From JAHBXC01 sp964350875 (GTDB taxonomy: Bacteria > Planctomycetota > Phycisphaerae > Phycisphaerales > UBA1924): DNA of 7,845 nucleotides. How positions within the stretch are numbered: position 1 is the first letter of the stretch; each line of letters starts with the position of its first letter. Position numbers and translations under genes: made by a program. Location: the NCBI GenBank assembly GCA_964350875.1, contig CAYGLT010000092.1:1-7845 (forward strand), read 5' to 3'. Shown piece by piece: positions 1-6,359 of this stretch. The notes under the pieces were generated by a model, which saw only the letters and a list, made by a program, of their open reading frames with translations, was not told where the DNA came from and did not search any database.

Positions 1-437
1 CCGACGAACTCGCGGCGGTGCTCCTGCTCGTCGCCCAGGAGTTGGATCGCGAGGTCCTCGGTCACGGGGTCCACGCCGTCGCCCGCGAGTTCGATGATCT
101 TCTCGTACCCCTTGATCGCGCCTTCCTCGGCGGCGATCACGCCCTTGATGACGCTCACGACATCGGTGAGGTCATCGCTGGGCTGCATCGGCTTCTGCTC
201 CATCTTCAGTTCCATGGAGCCCTTGGCGCGGCCGCCGAGGATCTTGATCCGGTTCGCGAGCATCTTGGCGTGCCCGAGTTCCTCGGTGATGTCCTTCCCG
301 AGGGATTCCTTGATCTCCTGCGCGAGCACGCCGTCGAGGTTGACCGAGGCGGCCAAGTAGTTGATGACCGTCTCGATCTCCATGTTGTACGAGTGGTGGA
401 GCGCGTCGAGGATGGCTTTGGTCTGCTTCTCGTTCAT
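1..437 (-). CDS. Ferritin-like diiron protein (bacterioferritin-type), 3' end cut by window edge
   Basis: Likely role: cytoplasmic iron oxidation and storage, or iron/peroxide detoxification, by a four-helix-bundle ferritin. The 145 visible residues are helical throughout and carry the diiron ligand pattern at the spacing of E. coli bacterioferritin: E20, E53-x-x-H56, E104 and E137-x-x-H140 (33 residues between first and second Glu and between third and fourth, as in Bfr). There is a loop of roughly eight extra residues between helices 2 and 3 (about 74-88, rich in Met, Lys, Pro). The residue after the second ligand Glu is Leu54, where heme-binding Bfr has Met, so heme binding between subunits is doubtful. 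The ATG at 437 is preceded by AAAGGG five bases upstream. Bfr is about 158 residues, so only a few C-terminal residues lie outside the window. Fold is clear; whether it forms a 24-mer bacterioferritin or another ferritin-like class is not settled. Confidence 0.85.
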   Translation of the reverse strand, partial: MNEKQTKAILDALHHSYNMEIETVINYLAASVNLDGVLAQEIKESLGKDITEELGHAKMLANRIKILGGRAKGSMELKMEQKPMQPSDDLTDVVSVIKGVIAAEEGAIKGYEKIIELAGDGVDPVTEDLAIQLLGDEQEHRREFV

Positions 438-462
438 GCCTGCCCTTTCGTCTGAGTACGGG

Positions 463-468
463 ATCGTA
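463..468 (-). promoter_or_regulatory. Candidate -10 element (TACGAT) of the ferritin-like gene
   Basis: The minus strand reads TACGAT 25 nt before the ATG at 437, in the 46-nt gap after the S9 peptidase stop codon. An AAAGGG ribosome-binding site lies between it and the start, so this would be a leadered transcript. No convincing -35 hexamer is visible at 16-18 nt. The identical hexamer occurs upstream of the SDR gene. It suggests the ferritin gene can be transcribed independently of the peptidase gene. Confidence 0.35.
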
Positions 469-483
469 GATGCGGCGCGCCGG

Positions 484-2343
484 TCAGTCGTTCAGGTGCT
501 CGCTCAGGAAGCGGTCCACGCGGTCGTAGAACAGCAGGCGGTTGTCGAGTTTGCGGAACCCGTGTCCCTCGTCGTGGAAGTAGATGGTCTCGGGGTCGCG
601 GCCGAGTTTCTGGAGTTCCTCCGCGAGTTGCATGGCCTCGCCCACGGGCACGCGCGGATCGTTCAGCCCGTGCGCGATGAGCATGGGCACGGTGATGTCG
701 CTCACGCGATGGATCGGGGAGATGGAGATGAGGAACTCGGGATCGGAGAGCGGCCCGTATTCCGCTTCGCGGAGTTTGCGCCGGTAGCCGCGTGTTTGTT
801 CGAGGAAGGTCTGGAAGTTCACGATGCCGACGACATTGACCGAGGCGCCGTAGAGGTCGCCGCCCTCGATGACGGTCGCGGTGGACATGAACCCGCCGTA
901 AGACCCGCCCATGGCGGCGATGCGCCCGGGCGCGGAGAGCCCGCTGCGCACGAGCCAGCGTGCGGCCTCGACGCCGTCGCGCACGGAGTTCCAGCGGTTC
1001 TTGTAGTTGTCGAGTTGGTGGAACTCGCGGCCGTAGCCGACGCTGCCGCGCACATTGGGGCGCAGGACGCCGAAGCCGCGATCGACGAAGTACTGATCGA
1101 TGGCGTCGAACGCGGGGCGGTGCTGACCTTCCGGCCCGCCGTGGTAATCGACGATGAACGGGATCGGGGTTCCCCGGCGATAGTCCTTGGGGAGAAGGAG
1201 AAATGCGGGGATCTCGATGCCGTCGAACGAGTTGAAGGTGATGAGTTCGGGCTCGGTGAAGCGCGAGAGGTCGATGCCCGCGGTGAACGGTTCGGTGAGT
1301 TGGCGCGAGACGGCGACGGGCTCGGAGGTGTCGAAGGCGAACGCGAGGCCCGGCGTGCGCGCGTTGGAGAGGGAGTAGGTGAGCGTGTCGCCCGTGAAGT
1401 TGAGCGAACCGATCACGCCCCGGTCCATCATCGGGATCGGGCGTTCCTCGAAGTTCCCGGTGTTGAAGAGGCGCATGCGGCTGTAGCCGTCCTCGTTGAA
1501 GACGATCGCGAGGCGCCCGGCGTTCTCGCTGAGCACGGCGTCGTCGATGTCGTGGTCGGCGTACGAGGGCAGAACCTCGCGCAGCGCGTCGGACTTCAGG
1601 TCGCGCGCGACGAGGCGGCGGAACTCGGAATCGGCGTCGGTGACGATGAGCGCCTCGCGCGAACCGGGGAGATACCCGACCGCGCTGTTGAAGGAAGTTC
1701 CCTCGGCGGGCTTCACGGTGAGTTCGTGGAGTTTGCCGGTCTTGGTGTCGACTTCGTAGACGAGCGCCTCGGCGGCGGAGATGTAGCGCGTGACGAGGGC
1801 GCGGGCGCCGTCGGGCGTGATGTCTGCCGCGAACCACGAGCCCTCTTCGGCGAGGACCTTGGTGGGTTTGCTGGTCGCGAGGTCGTAGCGGTAGATGTGG
1901 AAGTCGTCGGCGGAGTCGTCGTTGGCGGAGTAGACGAAGCCGGAGTTGTCGTCGAGCCAGAAATTGAAGCGGTAGACGATGTTCGGGTCGGAGAAGATCG
2001 TGGTGGATTCACCGGTGTCGGCGTCGAGGAGGAAGAGGTCGTTCTGCTCGCTGCCGCCGATGGCGGCGCTGAGGATGATCTGGGCGCCGTCGGGGGAGAG
2101 GGCGTACGAGGAGACGCCGTCTTCGAGGTCGGTGAGCGCGACGGGCTCGCCGTCGGCGGTCTTGCGGAAGAGTTGGCGGACCCCTTCGGGCGAATCGATG
2201 AAGTAGAGGTCGCCGTCGGGAGCGAGGGAGGCGCCGATGGGGGCGCGGATGCGGATGTATGGCTCGATGGTTGGCGCCTGCTGTGCGAGAGCGGCGACGG
2301 GAGCGAGAGCGCAGAGCGCGAGGGGCGCGAGGCGGTGGAACAT
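484..2343 (-). CDS. Secreted S9-family serine peptidase (prolyl oligopeptidase / acylaminoacyl-peptidase type)
   Basis: A 619-residue exported peptidase that likely cleaves short peptides in the periplasm or outside the cell. Residues 1-20 form a Sec signal peptide (hydrophobic core LAPLALCALAPVAALA, probable cleavage after A20). Residues about 25-360 contain repeated beta-propeller blades with LSPDG- and TPDG-type turns. Residues about 370-619 are the alpha/beta-hydrolase domain with the full triad: S481 in GGSYGG, D562 in HGLNDPRVP and H594 in HDEGHGF; YHGGP at 400-404 fits the oxyanion region. The start at 2343 was chosen over an in-frame ATG at 2481 because it gives the signal peptide at the N terminus, has AGGAG eight bases upstream, and avoids overlap with the SDR gene. 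Length and domain order are normal for S9. Exact specificity (dipeptidyl-, acylaminoacyl- or oligopeptidase) cannot be read from the sequence. Confidence 0.93.
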   Translation of the reverse strand: MFHRLAPLALCALAPVAALAQQAPTIEPYIRIRAPIGASLAPDGDLYFIDSPEGVRQLFRKTADGEPVALTDLEDGVSSYALSPDGAQIILSAAIGGSEQNDLFLLDADTGESTTIFSDPNIVYRFNFWLDDNSGFVYSANDDSADDFHIYRYDLATSKPTKVLAEEGSWFAADITPDGARALVTRYISAAEALVYEVDTKTGKLHELTVKPAEGTSFNSAVGYLPGSREALIVTDADSEFRRLVARDLKSDALREVLPSYADHDIDDAVLSENAGRLAIVFNEDGYSRMRLFNTGNFEERPIPMMDRGVIGSLNFTGDTLTYSLSNARTPGLAFAFDTSEPVAVSRQLTEPFTAGIDLSRFTEPELITFNSFDGIEIPAFLLLPKDYRRGTPIPFIVDYHGGPEGQHRPAFDAIDQYFVDRGFGVLRPNVRGSVGYGREFHQLDNYKNRWNSVRDGVEAARWLVRSGLSAPGRIAAMGGSYGGFMSTATVIEGGDLYGASVNVVGIVNFQTFLEQTRGYRRKLREAEYGPLSDPEFLISISPIHRVSDITVPMLIAHGLNDPRVPVGEAMQLAEELQKLGRDPETIYFHDEGHGFRKLDNRLLFYDRVDRFLSEHLND

Positions 2344-2351
2344 CTGGGGGT

Positions 2352-2356
2352 CTCCT
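2352..2356 (-). promoter_or_regulatory. Shine-Dalgarno site (AGGAG) of the S9 peptidase gene
   Basis: The minus strand has AGGAG with eight bases to the ATG at 2343. It is the clearest ribosome-binding site in the window and supports the signal-peptide start over the longer in-frame alternative. Confidence 0.7.
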
Positions 2357-2384
2357 CGGCGCGCCGGCGCGACACGCCATGGGC

Positions 2385-2390
2385 AGGATA
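2385..2390 (-). promoter_or_regulatory. Candidate -10 element (TATCCT) of the S9 peptidase gene
   Basis: The minus strand reads TATCCT in the 74-nt gap between the SDR stop (2418) and the peptidase start (2343). It sits in the loop between inverted-repeat arms CACGCC (2373-2378) and GGCGTG (2393-2398). A transcript starting 6-7 nt downstream would have a leader of about 35 nt including the AGGAG site. No good -35 hexamer is seen, so read-through from the SDR gene is equally possible. Confidence 0.3.
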
Positions 2391-2417
2391 CCGGCGTGGG
2401 AAGGGCGGGTTGGCGAA

Positions 2418-3152
2418 TCAGCCGGGGCTGGGGACGAAGATCGTCGTGCCGTTCTGGGCGTCGCGCTTGCCCGTGACGCACTCGACGACGATCGCGGCGA
2501 TGGCGTCGGGGCTCAGCGCGCGGTCGGCGGGGAGCGTGGATTCGTCGAAGAGGGAGCGGAGCATGGGGGTCTCAACGGCGCCCGGCGCGATGGCGAAGCC
2601 CCGGATGTTGTGCTCGGCGCCTTCCTTGGCGATGGATCGCGCGTAGGAGTTCACCGCGGACTTGGCGGCCGCGTAGGCGAAGAACCCGGGGAACGGGTCG
2701 GCGACGCCCATCGTGGAGATGTTCACGACGACCCCGCCGTTCTGGGTGGTGAGGTGAGGCCAGGCGGCGGCGATGAGGGCGCCCGGACCGACGGCGTTGA
2801 CGGCGAAGGTCTCGCGGAGCAGTTCGGGGGTGTGGTCGTGGATGGGCAGGAGCGGGGCGGCGCCGGCGTTGTTGACGAGCGCGTCGAGGCGGCCGAAGCG
2901 GTCGATCGCCTCGCCGATGATTCCGGCGGCGGCGTCCGGATCGCCGATGTCAGCGGTGACGGCGTGTGTCTCGGCGTCGGGCGTGTCCCGGCGGATTGTC
3001 GCGGCGGCGTCGTGAAGCGGTTGGAGCCGACGACCCACGATGACGAGATCGAAGCCCTGCGCGGCGAGCGCGCGGGCGGAAGCCAGCCCGATGCCCGATC
3101 CGGCGCCCGTCACGAGCGCGACCGGTCTGGTGGAGGGAGTGGGGCTCGACAT
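2418..3152 (-). CDS. Short-chain dehydrogenase/reductase (SDR), classical type, probably NADP(H)-dependent
   Basis: A cytoplasmic oxidoreductase of 244 residues with a Rossmann fold. All classical SDR signatures are present: TGAGSGIG at 15-22 (nucleotide binding), NNAG at 94-97, catalytic N119, S146 and the YxxxK pair Y160/K164, followed by the PG motif (APGAVETP) at 189-196. The end of the second strand reads VGRR (R41, R42) instead of ending in Asp, which in this family usually means NADP(H) preference. The substrate is not readable: the group includes 3-oxoacyl-ACP reductases and many sugar, polyol and alcohol dehydrogenases. The start at 3152 gives a normal short lead into the first strand and has a weak GGAA seven bases upstream; an in-frame ATG at 3188 would add 12 residues. 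The gene is divergent from pyruvate kinase and 74 nt upstream of the S9 peptidase gene. Confidence 0.92.
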   Translation of the reverse strand: MSSPTPSTRPVALVTGAGSGIGLASARALAAQGFDLVIVGRRLQPLHDAAATIRRDTPDAETHAVTADIGDPDAAAGIIGEAIDRFGRLDALVNNAGAAPLLPIHDHTPELLRETFAVNAVGPGALIAAAWPHLTTQNGGVVVNISTMGVADPFPGFFAYAAAKSAVNSYARSIAKEGAEHNIRGFAIAPGAVETPMLRSLFDESTLPADRALSPDAIAAIVVECVTGKRDAQNGTTIFVPSPG

Positions 3153-3214
3153 GGGCGAATTCCGGCCGAAGTGGGGGGTTCCGGGCATCGGCGCGGAGCC
3201 GACGCACTGTCTTC

Positions 3215-3220
3215 ATCGTA
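3215..3220 (-). promoter_or_regulatory. Candidate -10 element (TACGAT) of the SDR gene
   Basis: The minus strand has TACGAT in the divergent SDR-pyk intergenic region, 62 nt before the chosen ATG at 3152 and 26 nt before the alternative ATG at 3188. It matches the hexamer upstream of the ferritin-like gene exactly. The -35 position would fall near 3238-3243, where no consensus is seen. Confidence 0.35.
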
Positions 3221-3260
3221 CCGGAACTCGGGGCCGCGACTGCCGATAGAGATAGGGCCG

Positions 3261-3266
3261 TAGGAT
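3261..3266 (+). promoter_or_regulatory. Candidate -10 element (TAGGAT) directly before pyk
   Basis: TAGGAT is followed by exactly eight bases and then the pyk ATG at 3275. As a -10 box it would place the transcription start within about two bases of the start codon, giving a near-leaderless mRNA. The same bases contain AGGA, which could instead act as a Shine-Dalgarno site nine bases from the ATG, so the reading is ambiguous taken alone; the same arrangement before cinA favours the promoter reading. Confidence 0.4.
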
Positions 3267-3274
3267 TCACCCGG

Positions 3275-4927
3275 ATGAAACCCGACGCACAGCCAGTGTT
3301 TGACCTCCCGTCGCTGACCAAGATCATCGCCACGCTCGGTCCCTCGACCGACGAGCCGGGCATGCTCGAGCGGTTGATCGCGGCGGGTGTGAATGTCACC
3401 CGACTCAACTTTTCGCACGGCACGCTCGAGGAGCACAAGAAGCGCCTCGACATGGCTCGCGCGGCGAGCGCGAAGTTGGGCCTGCCCATCGCGGTGCTCG
3501 GGGACCTTGGCGGTCCGAAGATCCGCGTCACCAAGGTCGAGGGCGAGATCGTCGAGGTCGAGTCGGGCCAGGATGTCGTGTTCAGGCCCAACCCCGTCGC
3601 GGGCTCGTCGGCGCCTCAGCCCGGTCCGGTCGAGGCGGATGTCCCCGTGATCAGTTGCTCGTACGGGCCGCTGGTGCGCGAGGTCGCGCCGGGCCAGCGT
3701 GTGCTGCTGGGCGACGGTCAGGTGCGCATGCTCGCGGTGGACCGCCGGAGCGGCGTGCTGCGCTGCCGCGTGACGATCGGCGGCATCCTGAAGCGCGGCA
3801 TGGGCGTGAACCTTCCCGACAGCGATATTTCGGCGCCGGCGATCACGCCGCGCGACCGCGAGTGCATCGACTGGGCCGTGCAGGAGTCGCTCGACTTCCT
3901 CGCGCTGTCGTTCGTGCGTTCGCCCGACGATGTGGCGCAACTCAAGGCGTTGCTCCGCGCCGCGGTGTCGAAGAAAGGCCCGATCACGCTCGACCCGGCG
4001 AACGACACGGTGGCGTACGAGCCGATCCCGGTGATCGCGAAGATCGAGAAGCCCCAGGCGGTGGACGCCATCGACGAGATCCTGAGCGTGGCCGACGGGA
4101 TCATGGTGGCGCGCGGCGATCTGGGCGTCGAACTCGACCTCGCGCAGGTGCCGGTCGTGCAGAAGCGGCTCATCGCGATGGCGCGCGAGCACGGCAAACC
4201 CTGCGTGGTCGCGACGCAGATGCTCGAGACGATGATCGAGAAGGCCACGCCGACGCGCGCCGAAGCGAGCGATGTCGCGAACGCGATCTTCGACGGCGCC
4301 GGCGCGGTGATGCTCTCGGGCGAGACCGCGGTGGGCGCGCACCCGGCGCTGGTGGTCGAGACGATGAAGCGGATCGCGCTGGCGGCGGAGGCGGAACTGT
4401 GCCGCATGCCCCAACTGGCCGCGCCCCCGAGCCGCCTGCAGGCGCTCCTCGATGGGGAGGCGGCGCTGGCGCACGGCGCGTGGCACATGGCCAACGACAC
4501 GAACGCCGCGCTGGTGGTGGTGTGGTCCCAGTCGGGCGAGATGGCGCGGAACCTGTCGCAGAACCGGTTCCGGGCGCCGATCGTCGCGTATTCGTCGGAC
4601 GATCCCGCGGTCCGCCGCATGGCGCTGCTTCGCGGCGTGATCCCGATTTTGTGCGAGCGACTCCCGGTCCACCGGACGGAGTTCGCGGCAATGGCGGACA
4701 AGATGGCCGTCGAGCGCGGGCTCGCGCGTCCCGGCGAGCGGATGGTGCTGCTCGCGGGCATGCCGTTCGGCAAGTCGGGCGTGGTGAACACCGTCGCGAT
4801 CCGGACGGCGGGCGAGTTCTCGGCGTACGACCGACGAGAGGCCGCGAAGGGCGATCTCGAGATTGCGGAAACCGAGGAAGGCGAATTCCCCAGGCCTCGC
4901 CCCGCGAGCGCGGGGGCGTGGAACTGA
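3275..4927 (+). CDS. pyk: Pyruvate kinase (PykA-like, K+-independent signature)
   Basis: Catalyses phosphoenolpyruvate + ADP to pyruvate + ATP, the last glycolytic step, in the cytoplasm. Visible landmarks in the 550 residues: N-terminal TKIIATLGPS (15-24); active-site RLNFSH with R43, N45, S47 and H48; D77 and R84 in GDLGGPKIR; B domain about 86-185 ending in the GMGVNLP motif (175-181); catalytic K256 in AKIEK with metal ligand E258; MVARGDLGVE (277-286) with D282; T314 in VATQMLE; MLSGETA (346-352). The C-terminal effector domain runs from about 385. Lys82 stands where K+-dependent enzymes have Glu, with Leu78 before it. About 16 extra residues (around 230-247) precede the strand carrying K256 relative to E. 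coli PykF, and a 30-residue charged, Pro-rich tail ends the protein. The family is usually about 470-480 residues. The gene lies 43 nt upstream of cinA. Confidence 0.97.
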   Translation: MKPDAQPVFDLPSLTKIIATLGPSTDEPGMLERLIAAGVNVTRLNFSHGTLEEHKKRLDMARAASAKLGLPIAVLGDLGGPKIRVTKVEGEIVEVESGQDVVFRPNPVAGSSAPQPGPVEADVPVISCSYGPLVREVAPGQRVLLGDGQVRMLAVDRRSGVLRCRVTIGGILKRGMGVNLPDSDISAPAITPRDRECIDWAVQESLDFLALSFVRSPDDVAQLKALLRAAVSKKGPITLDPANDTVAYEPIPVIAKIEKPQAVDAIDEILSVADGIMVARGDLGVELDLAQVPVVQKRLIAMAREHGKPCVVATQMLETMIEKATPTRAEASDVANAIFDGAGAVMLSGETAVGAHPALVVETMKRIALAAEAELCRMPQLAAPPSRLQALLDGEAALAHGAWHMANDTNAALVVVWSQSGEMARNLSQNRFRAPIVAYSSDDPAVRRMALLRGVIPILCERLPVHRTEFAAMADKMAVERGLARPGERMVLLAGMPFGKSGVVNTVAIRTAGEFSAYDRREAAKGDLEIAETEEGEFPRPRPASAGAWN

Positions 4928-4956
4928 CGCGTCGCGCGGGCGCACGGTTCGGGGCC

Positions 4957-4962
4957 TACGCT
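4957..4962 (+). promoter_or_regulatory. Candidate -10 element (TACGCT) directly before cinA
   Basis: TACGCT lies in the 43-nt pyk-cinA gap and is followed by exactly eight bases and the ATG at 4971, the same spacing as the TAGGAT before pyk. There is no Shine-Dalgarno sequence in the bases before this ATG, so a near-leaderless transcript is a reasonable reading. No -35 consensus is visible. Confidence 0.4.
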
Positions 4963-4970
4963 GCGCTCTC

Positions 4971-6259
4971 ATGAGCACGACCCACAACGCGTGCGCGATT
5001 CTCGCGATCGGCGATGAACTGACGCTCGGCGAGAAGTTGGACACGAACAGCAAGTGGCTGGCGGAGCGGTTGGGCGCGCTGGGCGCCCCGGCGGTCGAGC
5101 ACGCGACGGTCGGCGATGACGCGCAGCGCATTGCGGGCACGATCAAGCGGCTCGCGCGATCGGCGCCGCTGGTGATCTGCACGGGCGGGCTCGGCCCTAC
5201 GGCGGACGATGTGACGCGCGACGGGCTGGCGAGCGCGATGGGGGATTCGCTCGTCGAGGACGCCGACGCGCTCGCGCAGATCGAGGCGATCTTCTGCGCG
5301 CAGGGTCGCACGATGAACGACCTCAACCGTGTGCAGGCGCGGCGGCCGAGCCGGGGCGAGTGTCTGCGCAACTCTTTCGGGACCGCGCCGGGCTTGTGGG
5401 GCGAGGTGGATCGCGGCGACGGGACGAAGGCGGATGTGTATTGCCTGCCCGGCCCGCCGCGCGAGATGCGCCCGATGGTGGAGGGGATCGTCGTGCCGCG
5501 GCTTCGTCTGCGCGCGACCGACGCGCTGCGCGTGAAACTCGTTCGTGTGCTCGGTTGGGCGGAGAGCGACGCGGCGGCGGCGCTGCGCGAGTGCGAGGGC
5601 GGCGACCTGCTCGCGCGAGCGAACGACCCCGAGGTTGGCGTGACGGCGAGCGCGGGGGAGTTGACCTTCCGCATCCGGGCGCGAGGGTCGGAGAGCCACG
5701 CGAACGAGCGGCTGGAATGGGCGGCGGCGCAGTTGCGCGGCGTGTTCGGCGCGCTGTGCGTGGGCGAGGACGACGAGAGTTCCGCCGCGGCGACCCTGCG
5801 CGTGTTGCGCGAGCGGGACGAGACGCTCGCGGTCGTTGAGAGTTGCACGGGCGGCATGCTCGGCGCGACGCTGACCGAGGTTGCCGGATCGAGCGATGTG
5901 TTCCTGGGCGGGTGGATCACCTACTCGAACGCGATGAAGCAGGGCGAGGTGAGCGTTCCGGGCGCGACGCTGGCCGAGCACGGCGCGGTGAGCGAGGAAA
6001 CGGCCCGCGCGATGGCGCTGGGCGGGCTGTTCCAGAGCGCGGCGGACCATGCGATCGCGATCACGGGCGTCGCGGGGCCCGACGGCGGAACGGATGACAA
6101 GCCGGTGGGCACGGTGTGGATCGCGCACGCGTGGTCGACGGACACTGACCGGGGAGTTGATGCGCGATTGTTTCGGTTTCCGGGCGATCGTCAACGCGTG
6201 CGCGAGCGTTCGGTGCGCGCGGCGCTGGCGATGCTCAACCTGCGCGTGAAGGGCGAGCC
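4971..6259 (+). CDS. cinA: CinA family protein: MoaB-like domain plus nicotinamide-nucleotide amidase (PncC), 3' end lost in gap
   Basis: Full-length CinA proteins join an N-terminal MoaB/MogA-like (COG1058) domain to a C-terminal PncC amidase that deamidates NMN to nicotinate mononucleotide in pyridine-nucleotide salvage. The N-terminal domain (1-175) shows GDELTLG (14-20), DTNSKWLAERL (24-34), TGGLGPTADD (71-80) and LPGPPREM (159-166). A linker domain covers about 180-265. The PncC domain (about 270-429) has ESCTGG (290-295) with the conserved Ser291, YSNAMK (318-323) with conserved Lys323, and ITGVAGPDGGT (364-374) followed by PVGTVWIA. The 429 complete codons match a whole family member, so only a few C-terminal residues should be missing at the N run. 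The ATG at 4971 gives the usual short N terminus; an upstream in-frame ATG at 4863 lies inside pyk. A role in competence should not be assumed from the name. Confidence 0.93.
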
Positions 6260-6359
6260 NNNNNNNNNNNNNNNNNNNNNNNNNNNNNNNNNNNNNNNNN
6301 NNNNNNNNNNNNNNNNNNNNNNNNNNNNNNNNNNNNNNNNNNNNNNNNNNNNNNNNNNN
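6260..6359. other. Assembly gap (100 N)
   Basis: Exactly 100 ambiguous bases, the conventional placeholder for a scaffold gap of unknown size. It covers the 3' ends of two convergent genes, cinA and the UAP1-like pyrophosphorylase gene, and whatever terminator lies between them. Any open frame drawn through it is meaningless. Confidence 0.97.

Noticed and set aside
457..468. Small inverted repeat TACG-GGAT-CGTA upstream of the ferritin-like gene as a possible iron-regulator site
   Set aside because: The arms are only four bases and it does not resemble a Fur box; it is more simply explained by the overlapping -10 candidate.
473..2367. Identical CGGCGCGCCGG words at 473-483 and 2357-2367, bracketing the S9 peptidase gene
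   Set aside because: The core is an 8-base GC-only palindrome, expected about once or more per 8 kb at this base composition. Its position relative to the two promoter candidates differs, so a shared function is not supported.
2344..2481. Longer N terminus for the S9 peptidase starting at 2481
   Set aside because: It would bury the signal peptide behind 46 Arg/Pro-rich residues, overlap the SDR gene, and ignore the AGGAG site eight bases before the ATG at 2343.
361..2646. Very long open frame on the plus strand, antisense to the S9 peptidase gene and part of the SDR gene
   Set aside because: Stop codons are AT-rich, so antisense frames stay open by chance in high-GC genes. The translation is low-complexity (Val, Glu, Gly, Ala, Arg) with no motif, while the minus strand gives a complete peptidase with a catalytic triad.
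4863..4970. Longer N terminus for CinA starting inside pyk
   Set aside because: The added residues are Arg/Gly-rich and unlike any CinA N terminus; the ATG at 4971 leads straight into the first strand of the MoaB-like domain.
3110..5920. Open frame of more than 900 codons on the minus strand, antisense to pyk and cinA
   Set aside because: It crosses two well-defined genes on the other strand that are in different frames and is Arg/His/Ala-rich with no recognisable domain. It is a compositional artefact.
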